Positions 38,012-46,712 of a stretch of 64,000 nt of DNA are shown here, one piece after another. Positions within the stretch are counted from its first letter, which is position 1. Each line of letters starts with the position of its first letter. A program made the position numbers and the translations under genes. The notes under the pieces were generated by a model that saw only the letters and a list, made by a program, of their open reading frames with translations, did not search any database and was not told the DNA's origin. The stretch is taken from contig NZ_CP025791.1 of assembly GCF_002886045.1 (NCBI RefSeq), positions 4,169,001-4,233,000 of the forward strand, read 5' to 3'. This DNA comes from Flavivirga eckloniae. GTDB lineage: Bacteria; Bacteroidota; Bacteroidia; Flavobacteriales; Flavobacteriaceae.

Positions 38012-39871
38012 ATGGCAATAAATATCAATAGACTTAAGATTTTTTTCACTCCAGACCCGAAAAGGGTCATCGTTCGTTTTTTTATGCCCGGCGGAGAAGA
38101 GCGTGCAAAAAAAATTATAAAGCGGGTAATAGCAATGCCTGAAGCAGTTGCATCGCAAGTATTGAATCAAACTCTTAGGGATTTTAGTAACCGACACCGA
38201 AATATAACTCGAATACTTTTAAAACATTATGAAAGGGTAACCTTTTTATTTCCAGGATTAGAAATAGATGCTAACAGTATTTCTAAGGAGGTTAAACTGC
38301 TAATAGGAGCTTATTTTACTCACGAATACTCCATCGAATCAGCAGCATTTTTTAATCCTTCAATGGTAGAAGACCCGGATCAATCCCATTTAGAAAAAGG
38401 ACAAAAAAGGGTTATTGTTAGTTTTAGAGCCACAGGAGAAGGTCATGTATCGTCTATAGTTTTTAGAGGAGCAATTTTAGATAAAAACAATAATCTAGAG
38501 TTTAGTCCAGTAAGTAAATTGGTCGACATTGCCGAAACAATACAACTACACGAATATAAAAAAGAAGACTTCATACATAAGTTGAAAGATATGAAGTTCG
38601 ACGATACCGAAGTCGTAGAAAAAATAATAGGTAATTTAAACGAAACATTTCTTTTTAGAGAGCTCATTAAAAACATTAACCAGTTTGAAAATGACCACGA
38701 AATAACCATAGAAAATAATAAAGTACTTCATGCTATTAAGTTTATTGCAAACGCCCAGTATAAAATTAGCTTTTCTCTAGATACGGCGATAAGTGAGCGG
38801 GTTATTTTTCCGGTAACAGATGCGGAAAGTAATGGGCTTGAAGATGCTAGATTTGTAAAGTTTACAGATGATAATGGCGATGTAAAGTATTATGCAACAT
38901 ATACTGCCTATAATGGTTTTGTTATTATGCCTCAGCTTATGGAAACGACCGATTTTTATACGTTTACGGTAATGCCTATTTATGGGAAGCATGCACAGAA
39001 TAAAGGCATGGCTTTATTCCCTAGAAAAGTGAATGGTAAATATGCTATGCTATCTAGACAAGATGGTGAGAATAATTTCATTATGTATAGCGATCAGGTA
39101 AATAATTGGGACGACGACCCCATATTACTTCAAGAACCTGCTTATCCATGGGAATTTGTGCAATTAGGTAATTCTGGCTCTGCTATAGAAACTAAGGATG
39201 GGTGGCTTGTTATTACGCATGGAGTGGGTGCTATGCGTAGATATGTTTTAGGTGCTATTTTATTAGATTTAAACGATCCTACTAAAGTGTTGGCACAATT
39301 AGATAATCCTTTATTGGTCGCTAATGAGATGGAACGAGAGGGCTATGTGCCTAATGTGGTTTATTCCTGCGGTTCCATAATAAACAATGGTAATATTATT
39401 ATTCCTTATGCAATGAGTGATACCAGTAGTGGATTTGCTCATGTGTCTTTACAAGAGGTGCTGGAGAATATGATATATAATGATGGAAGAGAAAATGGAG
39501 TTCCATTAAATGGTGCAAAACGCATATTATTGGTAGACGATGATAAAACTAACCTGGCAATGGTAAGTCAAATGCTTATTGAAGATGGGTATTTAGTTGA
39601 TGAGGCCACGGACGGCGTTCAAGCCTTAGTCGCTATTGGTAAAAGTACGTATGACTTAATACTTAGCGATATAGAAATGCCAAACTTTAATGGCTATCAA
39701 TTACTGGAATTCATAAAAAAAGAATCTATAAAAATACCAGTTGTATTCATTAGTTCATATAATAGTGAAGCGGATGAAATAAAAGGGCTACAATTGGGGG
39801 CTGCCGAATATTTGCCCAAACCAGTGCAAAAAGATTTATTGAGGTTGCGTTTAAAAAATATTTTTAGGTAA
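38012..39871 (+). CDS. GH130 glycoside phosphorylase fused to a receiver domain
   Basis: A two-part protein of 619 aa. Residues ~90-490 match GH130 phosphorylases, which cleave beta-mannosides with phosphate. Marks are SNGLEDARFVKFTDDNG, YYATYTAYNGF, the GSAIETKDGWLVITHGVGA region and LGAILLDLNDPTKVLAQ. Residues ~503-619 are a response-regulator receiver domain. Its acidic pair is in RILLVDDDKTN, the phospho-acceptor Asp553 in LILSDIEMP, the Ser/Thr switch in VVFISS, and Lys603 in YLPKPVQ. A metabolic enzyme carrying a REC domain implies control by phosphorylation. It converges with the GT4 glycosyltransferase at 40006, a likely metabolic partner. No output or DNA-binding domain is present. 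Confidence 0.82.
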   Translation: MAININRLKIFFTPDPKRVIVRFFMPGGEERAKKIIKRVIAMPEAVASQVLNQTLRDFSNRHRNITRILLKHYERVTFLFPGLEIDANSISKEVKLLIGAYFTHEYSIESAAFFNPSMVEDPDQSHLEKGQKRVIVSFRATGEGHVSSIVFRGAILDKNNNLEFSPVSKLVDIAETIQLHEYKKEDFIHKLKDMKFDDTEVVEKIIGNLNETFLFRELIKNINQFENDHEITIENNKVLHAIKFIANAQYKISFSLDTAISERVIFPVTDAESNGLEDARFVKFTDDNGDVKYYATYTAYNGFVIMPQLMETTDFYTFTVMPIYGKHAQNKGMALFPRKVNGKYAMLSRQDGENNFIMYSDQVNNWDDDPILLQEPAYPWEFVQLGNSGSAIETKDGWLVITHGVGAMRRYVLGAILLDLNDPTKVLAQLDNPLLVANEMEREGYVPNVVYSCGSIINNGNIIIPYAMSDTSSGFAHVSLQEVLENMIYNDGRENGVPLNGAKRILLVDDDKTNLAMVSQMLIEDGYLVDEATDGVQALVAIGKSTYDLILSDIEMPNFNGYQLLEFIKKESIKIPVVFISSYNSEADEIKGLQLGAAEYLPKPVQKDLLRLRLKNIFR

Positions 39872-39908
39872 GCATCTAAAAAATTAATTGTATTAATAGG
39901 ATATTAGA

Positions 39909-39998
39909 GGTTGTTTTTAAAAAGACTTTCAGTCGTTTTCCCAGTCTGTCGACAGGCAGATTTCTGAATGTTACTTTTTGATACAACCTCGTTTTTGT
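39909..39998. terminator. long hairpin between convergent genes
   Basis: GAGGTTGTTTTTAAAAAG pairs with CTTTTTGATACAACCTC around a ~55-nt loop that itself can fold. A T-run follows. Position between two convergent genes fits a two-way terminator. Confidence 0.6.
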
Positions 39999-40005
39999 CG
40001 TCTAC

Positions 40006-42255
40006 TTAAATTGTAAATATTTCGTCTTCAGCCAATACGTTTTGAGAGTCTTCTAATACGTTTTGCTGACTATTCCATACGGTTAAATAGGATAGCAAAT
40101 AAGAAATAGTACTTTCTGCTCCTTGATTTCTATTTACGCAATGTGGTTCTAAACCATCACAGCAGCCTTTAGATTCTTCATCGTATAAAGGTATAAGTAA
40201 ATCGTTATTACCAGTAAACCAACTAAAAGATATAAGCATTCTTTCGTGGTATTTCTTTTCTTTGGTAATTTCAAAAGCTTTGTTGTACATCATGGTCATC
40301 GCCATGGCATTAATGGGTTGCTGTCCATGTGCAGGTCGTTTTTTGCCTTTATAATACCACGTGTTACCTACTAAAGAAATTCTGTTGTTTTTGTAAGTTT
40401 CTTTGTCTAGGAAGTCGGTGCTTTTGCTTGCTACATCATAAATTTCTTTATCTTTTATTAGGTCGTATGCATGCCAAAGTGCTAAAGGTATTATGGCATT
40501 ATCATAGCATAAAACTGGCTCGAACCATTTCCAATCCTTATCACTTTCTTCTTTGTATTGGTGCAATAATTTGTATGTTAGTAAATTTGTTAAATGTATT
40601 ATGCCTTCGTTATCCGGATAACGTTTTAAAAAGTGGCAAAGTCCTATTATAACACTAGCAATGGCTCTTATTGATGTGATTTTTTCGAAATGATGATAGG
40701 CTTTAAAGAAGATGTCTTTCGCAAACTGGAAATGGCTGTCGTTAGGAGCTAATCTAATTAAGTATCCCATAGCCCAAATGGTTCTTCCAAAGGAATCTTC
40801 AGAGCCTTTTTCGTCTAAAAACTTTTTTTCGTAACTCATATCATTATGAAAAAAGCCGTCTTCCATTTGCATGAGTTTAATATATCTTAAATATACTTCC
40901 GAAAGCTCTAACGAGTTCCTGTCAATACCAAACTCATAAGCCATTAAAACCAGTAATAAAGCTCTTGAATTATCGTCTAGGCAATACCCCTCTTTGTAAT
41001 CGGGAACAGAATAATTTGCATGTTCTATTATGCCCATATCATCGGTTAACCGTTTAATATGATCCATACTAAACTTAGGCATTGTTAGAGGTTTTTCTTC
41101 TAAATTGGTAGGAGGTTTGTTATCTGTGTTGCTAAGTACTTTAATGTATCGTAGGCCAATTTTATCCCAATATAGTTCCTTACCATAGTTGAAAGCAGCC
41201 GCTTTTATCTGGTCAATGCTATCCGGGTTATCTAATAGATCACACAAGGTTTCTGCCAGAGCATCACTATTGCCAAAGGGGAATGTTTTTCCTTTGTTAT
41301 AGGCAAGTAATTCTTTTGCATGCCAAAAAGGCGTCGAAACTATGCACGCTCCGGCACCAATAGCATAGCAAATCGTACCACTTGTTATTTGTGCTTCATT
41401 TAAGTATGGTGTGATGTATATGTCAGATTCTACTAGAAAAGATTTTATATCCTCTTCTTTAAAAAAGGCATCCTCAAAAATAACATTGTCGGCTACATTA
41501 TTGGATTTAGCTAAGTCTTTAAGATAATCACGATACTCTTCGTTAGAATGCTTTTTTACATTCGGATGCGTTTGCCCCAGTACGACATAAACGACATTCG
41601 GATGTTTCTTTATTACTTTGGGTAAGGCATTAATAACGGTTTCAATACCTTTACTACGGCCTAAAAACCCAAATGTACCTAACACTTTTTTTCCTGAGTA
41701 ATCAAATCTTGTATTCGTAGCTTCTATGTTGGAAAAATCGGGTACGCCGTGATGAATAAATTCAATTTTTTGAAGCGGTATTTCGTAAATCGCAGTTAAA
41801 AAATCAATAGCTAGATGACTCATAACTACCAATTTTTGTGATAATTGACCTATTTTTTTTAGAATGTGTTTTTCATGATAGCTCGGAGTTTGTAGTATGG
41901 TATGTAATGTTGTAACAATAGGCATTTTTAATTGCTGCAACAGATTTAATACATAAACACCACTTTCTCCTCCAAAAATTCCAAATTCATGTTGGAAGAT
42001 ACAAACGTCGGCATCTATGTCATTTATTAAATTAGCGGCTATACTATAATCTTTGGCTTCTTGCTGCCTTATAGTACATTTAACAATGTCGGGATATTCA
42101 TATACCTGATCATGGTCGTTCATAGCGACTACGAAAACCTCATTTTTAGTTCCTTGGTTGTCGTTTGCTGCTAGAATAGAATTAGCTAGGTTGGTTGTAA
42201 ACGTTGCAATGCCACAACGTCTGGGCATATAATTGCCAAGAATAACGATTTTCAT
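40006..42255 (-). CDS. GT4 glycosyltransferase with C-terminal helical domain
   Basis: A 749-residue cytosolic enzyme. Residues 1-~385 form a GT-B GT4 transferase. The N-terminal ILGNYMPRRCGIATFTTNLA loop, FGFLGRSKGIETVINALPKV (donor-side lobe) and ITSGTICYAIGAGACIVSTP (EX7E-like region) are visible. Residues ~400-730 are an all-helical domain with Trp/Asn/His-rich motifs (GYCLDDNSRALLLVLMAYE, GRTIWAMGYLIR, ARPAHGQQPINAM-like) resembling an (alpha/alpha)6 barrel. Pairing with a GH130 protein suggests synthesis or remodelling of a mannose-containing oligosaccharide. Substrate is unproven. Confidence 0.8.
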   Translation of the reverse strand: MKIVILGNYMPRRCGIATFTTNLANSILAANDNQGTKNEVFVVAMNDHDQVYEYPDIVKCTIRQQEAKDYSIAANLINDIDADVCIFQHEFGIFGGESGVYVLNLLQQLKMPIVTTLHTILQTPSYHEKHILKKIGQLSQKLVVMSHLAIDFLTAIYEIPLQKIEFIHHGVPDFSNIEATNTRFDYSGKKVLGTFGFLGRSKGIETVINALPKVIKKHPNVVYVVLGQTHPNVKKHSNEEYRDYLKDLAKSNNVADNVIFEDAFFKEEDIKSFLVESDIYITPYLNEAQITSGTICYAIGAGACIVSTPFWHAKELLAYNKGKTFPFGNSDALAETLCDLLDNPDSIDQIKAAAFNYGKELYWDKIGLRYIKVLSNTDNKPPTNLEEKPLTMPKFSMDHIKRLTDDMGIIEHANYSVPDYKEGYCLDDNSRALLLVLMAYEFGIDRNSLELSEVYLRYIKLMQMEDGFFHNDMSYEKKFLDEKGSEDSFGRTIWAMGYLIRLAPNDSHFQFAKDIFFKAYHHFEKITSIRAIASVIIGLCHFLKRYPDNEGIIHLTNLLTYKLLHQYKEESDKDWKWFEPVLCYDNAIIPLALWHAYDLIKDKEIYDVASKSTDFLDKETYKNNRISLVGNTWYYKGKKRPAHGQQPINAMAMTMMYNKAFEITKEKKYHERMLISFSWFTGNNDLLIPLYDEESKGCCDGLEPHCVNRNQGAESTISYLLSYLTVWNSQQNVLEDSQNVLAEDEIFTI

Positions 42256-42613
42256 GTTTTTCTTTTTTAAAGGTTAAAAGAAAGTATTGTGTTAGTAAAT
42301 ACAAACATTGAAAGTTAATTCTTTAAAGTAGGATAATACAACAAATTTGTAGTTGTTTTCAACACGGTTATTAACAATTTGAATTTTATAGGTTGACTAA
42401 TAGGAGGTTATGGTTTAGGGCGTAGAATTCGAAATGGTAGATATGTATTCGAAAAATATAAAACTATTCGTTTTATTTCGGTTTATGGAGCCTAAAAATT
42501 GATATAAATGGCGAGCTTAAAACGATGTTACAGCGCGATTAAAAGTAGGAACAAGTGTAGGGCTGGAGGCATTGAATTATTGATACTTAACTGTAATAAT
42601 TAGCCAAACGATT
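42256..42613. other. intergenic spacer, nothing recognised
   Basis: A 358-nt AT-rich spacer upstream of the glycosyltransferase start. No ORF, hairpin or repeat that I can support. Confidence 0.4.
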
Positions 42614-43039
42614 TTATTTGACAAACAGTTGCTCCATATCTTTAAAGGACTTAAACTCTAATGCATTTCCGGAAGGGTCTTTAAAGAACATGGTGGCTTG
42701 TTCACCAATTAGGCCCTCAAACCGGATGTAAGGGGCAATGATAAAATCGACATTTTTACTTTTAAGGCTTTCTGCAAAAGCGTGAAACGTATCCCATGGA
42801 AGAACAACTCCAAAATGAGGTACGGGAACATCTTTTCCATCCACTAAATTGGTGTGTAAACTGTCCGATTCTTTTGGTTTATAATGAATAACCAATTGAT
42901 GACCGAAAAAGTTGAAGTCTACCCAAGTATCACTGCTCCTACCTTCCTTAAAACCTAATACATCTCTATAAAAAGTTCTGCATTTCGAAAGGTTGTTAAC
43001 CGGTATAGCTAAATGGAAAGGAGGGATAGGGCTATTCAT
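42614..43039 (-). CDS. VOC-family (glyoxalase/dioxygenase fold) protein
   Basis: A 141-residue vicinal-oxygen-chelate protein. It begins with [20 protein letters not shown], with the metal-ligand His early, and ends [15 protein letters not shown], holding the usual Glu ligand. This subgroup lacks a proven reaction; annotations range from glyoxalase to dioxygenase. It precedes the next minus-strand genes by 10 nt in transcription order and may be the last gene of a run starting at 45019. Confidence 0.88.
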   Translation of the reverse strand: MNSPIPPFHLAIPVNNLSKCRTFYRDVLGFKEGRSSDTWVDFNFFGHQLVIHYKPKESDSLHTNLVDGKDVPVPHFGVVLPWDTFHAFAESLKSKNVDFIIAPYIRFEGLIGEQATMFFKDPSGNALEFKSFKDMEQLFVK

Positions 43040-43049
43040 AATTAATAAG

Positions 43050-43808
43050 CTATTTTTTTGCTCTTCTTGCTGATTCTTGATATTCTTTGGTAGAATTTTT
43101 AATTAAAAGATTTAACTCATTAAGTTCATCTTTTGTTAATTCTCGATATTCACCAATAGGCATGTCCATTTTTATGTTCATTATTCTAACCCGTTTAAGT
43201 GTTTCTACCTCGTAGTTCAAATACTCGCACATGCGGCGTATTTGCCTGTTTAAGCCTTGGGTTAAGATGATTCTGAATTTGTAGGTGCTTAATTTTTCGA
43301 CTTTACATTTTTTAGTCACTTTGTTCAATTCTGCAAGTGGAATACCACCAGACATACGCTCTATAAATGTTTGTGATATGGGTTTGTCTACAGTTACAAT
43401 GTATTCCTTTTCATGATTGTTACTGGCACGCAAAATTTTATTTACAATATCGCCATCGTCGGTTAAAAGAATTAAACCTTCACTTGGTTTGTCAAGTCTA
43501 CCGATTGGGAAAATACGTTTTGGATAGTTTATAAAGTCTATAATATTATCTTTTTCAACAGAAGTGTCTGTGGTACAAACAATCCCTACAGGTTTGTTAA
43601 AAGCGAGATAAACAAAGCTTTCTTTGGTGTTTTTTACTTCCTTACCATCAACATGAACTACATCACCGGGTGCAATTTTTGTTCCCATTTCTGGAATAAC
43701 ACCATTTATGGTTACGCGTCCTGCTTCAATAAGTTTGTCCGCTTCGCGACGCGAACAATATCCAACTTCGCTTAAGAATTTATTTATACGTTTTAACTGT
43801 ACTTCCAT
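43050..43808 (-). CDS. rluF: 23S rRNA pseudouridine synthase, RluF-like
   Basis: A 252-residue RsuA/RluF-type pseudouridine synthase. The N-terminal S4 RNA-binding domain is about residues 3-60 ([20 protein letters not shown]). The catalytic domain has the Asp in [20 protein letters not shown] (about residue 102) and [16 protein letters not shown] near the end. RluF modifies 23S U2604 in E. coli. Between RluF, RsuA and RluB/E the size and S4 layout fit RluF best. Expected to act on the ribosome in the cytosol. Confidence 0.87.
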   Translation of the reverse strand: MEVQLKRINKFLSEVGYCSRREADKLIEAGRVTINGVIPEMGTKIAPGDVVHVDGKEVKNTKESFVYLAFNKPVGIVCTTDTSVEKDNIIDFINYPKRIFPIGRLDKPSEGLILLTDDGDIVNKILRASNNHEKEYIVTVDKPISQTFIERMSGGIPLAELNKVTKKCKVEKLSTYKFRIILTQGLNRQIRRMCEYLNYEVETLKRVRIMNIKMDMPIGEYRELTKDELNELNLLIKNSTKEYQESARRAKK

Positions 43809-43827
43809 GCCTCAAAAGTACAACATT

Positions 43828-44655
43828 TTATGCGTTTAAGAAGTCAATAACAAAATTGTGAACAGCGTCATTTTTCAGACCATGGCCAAAGCCTTTTGTT
43901 GCAATAAACTCAACTTTTTCGTAGTTTTTCTTGAACTTTAAGCCATCTGTAAAAGGAATAATTCGATCCTTTTTATCGTGTACGACCAATATTTTTGCGT
44001 CTATTTCTTTTGAGAAATTAGCAGCGGAATAATATTCGGGCAAATGGTTGTATTTTTTTAATACATACTGAGACATGCCTTTGGAAACTTTTTTGTTGTA
44101 ACCCATCATGGTTTCATAGCGATCAAAAATATCAACAAAATCTGAGGGAGCTCCCAATGTGATTATTTTTTCAACAGATTCCAACTGTTTCTTATACTGC
44201 GAAAAGATGGTTGATGTGCCTCCAACAGAATGTCCTATTATGGTGTTTGCATTAAATTTTTTTGCAACGGTATGTATGCATTCCGAATAGAGCAAAGCGT
44301 TAAATAGTTTTCCACTGGAATTACCATGTCCTGGGGCATCTATTGCTATAACTGTATAATCTAAAGATTTTAAAAGTTCTATTAAGTCTTTCCATCTATA
44401 GGAATTGCTTTCCCAACCATGGGCTAATAAAACAGTATCTTTTTTGCCTTTCCAGCAATAAGTTTTTATTGAAATGTTTTCATAAACTATGTCTTCTTGA
44501 ATAGCTGTGTTGAGGTATTGTACTTGTTCGTCCTGAATTCTTCCTTTTTGGGGAGTTGAGAATAGTTTAATGGCTAGTTTTGCCGCATAATTTGGTGAAA
44601 AATAGCTTAGCAAGTTTATGTAATAACCAATGATTTTTATAAGGTTTTTATTCAT
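43828..44655 (-). CDS. alpha/beta hydrolase
   Basis: A 275-residue alpha/beta hydrolase. The oxyanion region is DTVLLAHGWESNSYRW, the nucleophile elbow NTIIGHSVGGTSTIF (Ser about 141), the acid in ILVVHDKKDRIIPF and the catalytic His in ATKGFGHGLKND. All triad members are present, so it should be an active esterase- or peptidase-type enzyme; substrate unknown. It overlaps the upstream cupin gene by 8 nt (translational coupling). Confidence 0.88.
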   Translation of the reverse strand: MNKNLIKIIGYYINLLSYFSPNYAAKLAIKLFSTPQKGRIQDEQVQYLNTAIQEDIVYENISIKTYCWKGKKDTVLLAHGWESNSYRWKDLIELLKSLDYTVIAIDAPGHGNSSGKLFNALLYSECIHTVAKKFNANTIIGHSVGGTSTIFSQYKKQLESVEKIITLGAPSDFVDIFDRYETMMGYNKKVSKGMSQYVLKKYNHLPEYYSAANFSKEIDAKILVVHDKKDRIIPFTDGLKFKKNYEKVEFIATKGFGHGLKNDAVHNFVIDFLNA

Positions 44656-45019
44656 TTGGTTCTCTGTTTACTAAGTCGATAGAAAAAGCAGGGGTACAGA
44701 TAGCAATATATTCACATGGTTCATTAAAGGGGTTGGAATATTGGACTCTGGTGTTCTTTTCAATTTTAATGGATTGACCGGCTTCTAAAACAATGGTTTC
44801 ATCTTCAATAATAAATTGCTTTTTCCCTTTTATTATAAAAGTGAACTCGTCAAACTCAGGTGTTTGAAAGGGTTCGCTCCACCCGGAAGGCGCCTTCATA
44901 TGGGCAATACTAATTTGTGAGTTGCCATCTGTTGCCAGCCCAAAATGTTCTTTAATTACTTTTCCATCATTAGTAGGAACAACGAATGGATTGTTCTGAA
45001 TTGTGTATTTTTTCCTCAC
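44648..45019 (-). CDS. cupin-domain protein
   Basis: A 123-residue single cupin. FQTPEFDEFTFIIKGKKQFI and GQSIKIEKNTRVQYSNP correspond to the two cupin motifs, but with few of the metal-binding His residues. Metal binding is therefore doubtful, and a small-molecule-binding or sensing role is possible. First gene of the cupin-hydrolase pair. Confidence 0.8.
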   Translation of the reverse strand: MRKKYTIQNNPFVVPTNDGKVIKEHFGLATDGNSQISIAHMKAPSGWSEPFQTPEFDEFTFIIKGKKQFIIEDETIVLEAGQSIKIEKNTRVQYSNPFNEPCEYIAICTPAFSIDLVNREPNE

Positions 45020-45122
45020 TACTTATTTACTTGTAAGTTTGTTTTCTTTTAACTCTGCATCCCAAACGTTTAGCTCTGTGCTTCAAAATTCAAGCTTCAT
45101 GCTTTGTACTACAAGAGCCTAA

Positions 45123-46094
45123 CTATTTCATGGGTTTCTTCTTGATCATGCCGCCTTTTAAATCTTTAACAATTCCCATGACGGTAAATGCATTTCTATC
45201 AATTTTATCAATTTCGGTTTGTAATTTGGCAAGTTCTAAACGTGTTACTATCGTATAAATGATATCCTTATCGTAACTATTGCCTTGTTTGCCGTAACCT
45301 CCTTTTCCTGCATATATGGTACAGGCTCTCCTTAACTTTTCGGTTAGCATGAGCCTCATTTCTTCATGTTTATTGGATATTATGGTAACTCCAACATATT
45401 CTTCTACACCATCGACCACAAAATCTACAGTTTTTCCTGCTGCTAAATAAGTAAGCATGGCATAGAGTGCTGTTTCTATGGAAAGTATGTATGCTCCTAT
45501 TGAAAATATTATAATGTTGATTAATAATAAAACATCTCCAATGGTTAGCGATAATTTTCTACTTAAAAATATGGCTAAAACCTCAGTGCCATCAATAACA
45601 CTTCCGCCTCGCATAGACATGCCTATACCTAATCCTAAAAAGAATCCCCCAAAAACAGCAATGAGTAGTTTGTCTTCGGTTATGGTGGGATAATCTACAA
45701 AGTGCACCACAAGAGCTAAAAGTGTGATAGCTGCAATACTCTTTATTGCAAACTTAGCACCTATGGTTCGAGAAGCAAGGATTAAAAATGGAAGGTTTAC
45801 CAATACCAATAACAACCCTAGTTTTAAGGAGGTAACATTTTCCAATAATAAAGAAATACCTGTGGCTCCTCCATCAATGAATTGGTTGGGTAGTAAAAAA
45901 CCTTTTAAACCGAATCCAGCAGAAAATACACCAATAATAATTAAAATGTATTCTTTTATGGCATGGGATAACTCTACATGAAGCTTTCTAGCTAGCGGAA
46001 CTATTTGTTTTTTACTTACAGGTTTATCTGCTTGCTTTTTTTCAAGCCGTTTGCGAGCAATGTCTACTAATAGTTTAGAGAAGAATGGATTCAT
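45123..46094 (-). CDS. YitT-family membrane protein
   Basis: A 323-residue inner-membrane protein of the YitT (DUF161 + DUF2179) family. A cytosolic start (about 1-50) is followed by five hydrophobic helices (about 50-225), including GFGLKGFLLPNQFIDGGATG and GGFFLGLGIGMSMRGGSVID. The C-terminal soluble DUF2179 domain (about 235-310) has KRAC-like TIYAGKGGYGKQG and IYTIVTRLELAKLQ. The transported substrate is not established for the family. Confidence 0.9.
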   Translation of the reverse strand: MNPFFSKLLVDIARKRLEKKQADKPVSKKQIVPLARKLHVELSHAIKEYILIIIGVFSAGFGLKGFLLPNQFIDGGATGISLLLENVTSLKLGLLLVLVNLPFLILASRTIGAKFAIKSIAAITLLALVVHFVDYPTITEDKLLIAVFGGFFLGLGIGMSMRGGSVIDGTEVLAIFLSRKLSLTIGDVLLLINIIIFSIGAYILSIETALYAMLTYLAAGKTVDFVVDGVEEYVGVTIISNKHEEMRLMLTEKLRRACTIYAGKGGYGKQGNSYDKDIIYTIVTRLELAKLQTEIDKIDRNAFTVMGIVKDLKGGMIKKKPMK

Positions 46095-46105
46095 TTGTTT
46101 TCATG

Positions 46106-46666
46106 CTAATGCATATTCCAGTTTAAGAAAAAATATTTTATTTTGGCGTTATCTGGAATATGCGTTGCTTCTAATTTTACGTCCATATTAAATCTAAGAT
46201 TTGCAGGAAGTTCTTTTTTATCTATAACAAAACTTGCGTTTAGTTCATTTACAATGATATGCACAGAGTTAATCAGGCTATTTATTTTCGAAATCTTATA
46301 AGCACTCGAAATTTCTTTAAATGTGCTTAGGTTAGAGATGCCCTTGTCGGTTTTATATCTTGGATCGATGATTTGAATACTTTCTATAACCGATGTAGAG
46401 TCTAAAGCTTGGTAGGGGGAAAGGCTTAAAAGCTGCTTGCCACCTTTTTCATATACATCTATGTTGTTTGTACCGCCTGCAAATTCGTCACCGCTAATAA
46501 ATTTTACTAACGAGTCTTTAGCAAAAATACTTTCAAGGTCTTTTACTTGGGTAGAGTCTGTTAATAATCCAAGATGTTGTTTACCAATTTCAAAAGGATC
46601 TTGTTCCTTCTTGCAACTGGAAAATAAAAGGCTAAGTATTATAAGGCTTAAAAATGGTTTGTACAT
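46106..46666 (-). CDS. lipoprotein, unknown function
   Basis: A 186-residue protein with a lipoprotein signal (MYKPFLSLIILSLLFSSC; Cys18) and a charged KKEQD start to the mature part. No domain recognised. It is 12 nt downstream of nothing obvious but lies 11 nt before the YitT gene in transcription order, so the two may share a transcript. Confidence 0.7.
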   Translation of the reverse strand: MYKPFLSLIILSLLFSSCKKEQDPFEIGKQHLGLLTDSTQVKDLESIFAKDSLVKFISGDEFAGGTNNIDVYEKGGKQLLSLSPYQALDSTSVIESIQIIDPRYKTDKGISNLSTFKEISSAYKISKINSLINSVHIIVNELNASFVIDKKELPANLRFNMDVKLEATHIPDNAKIKYFFLNWNMH

Positions 46667-46712
46667 TATTTTAAAAATGATTTTGAGGTTAGTAAACTGT
46701 AATGGTCTAGTA

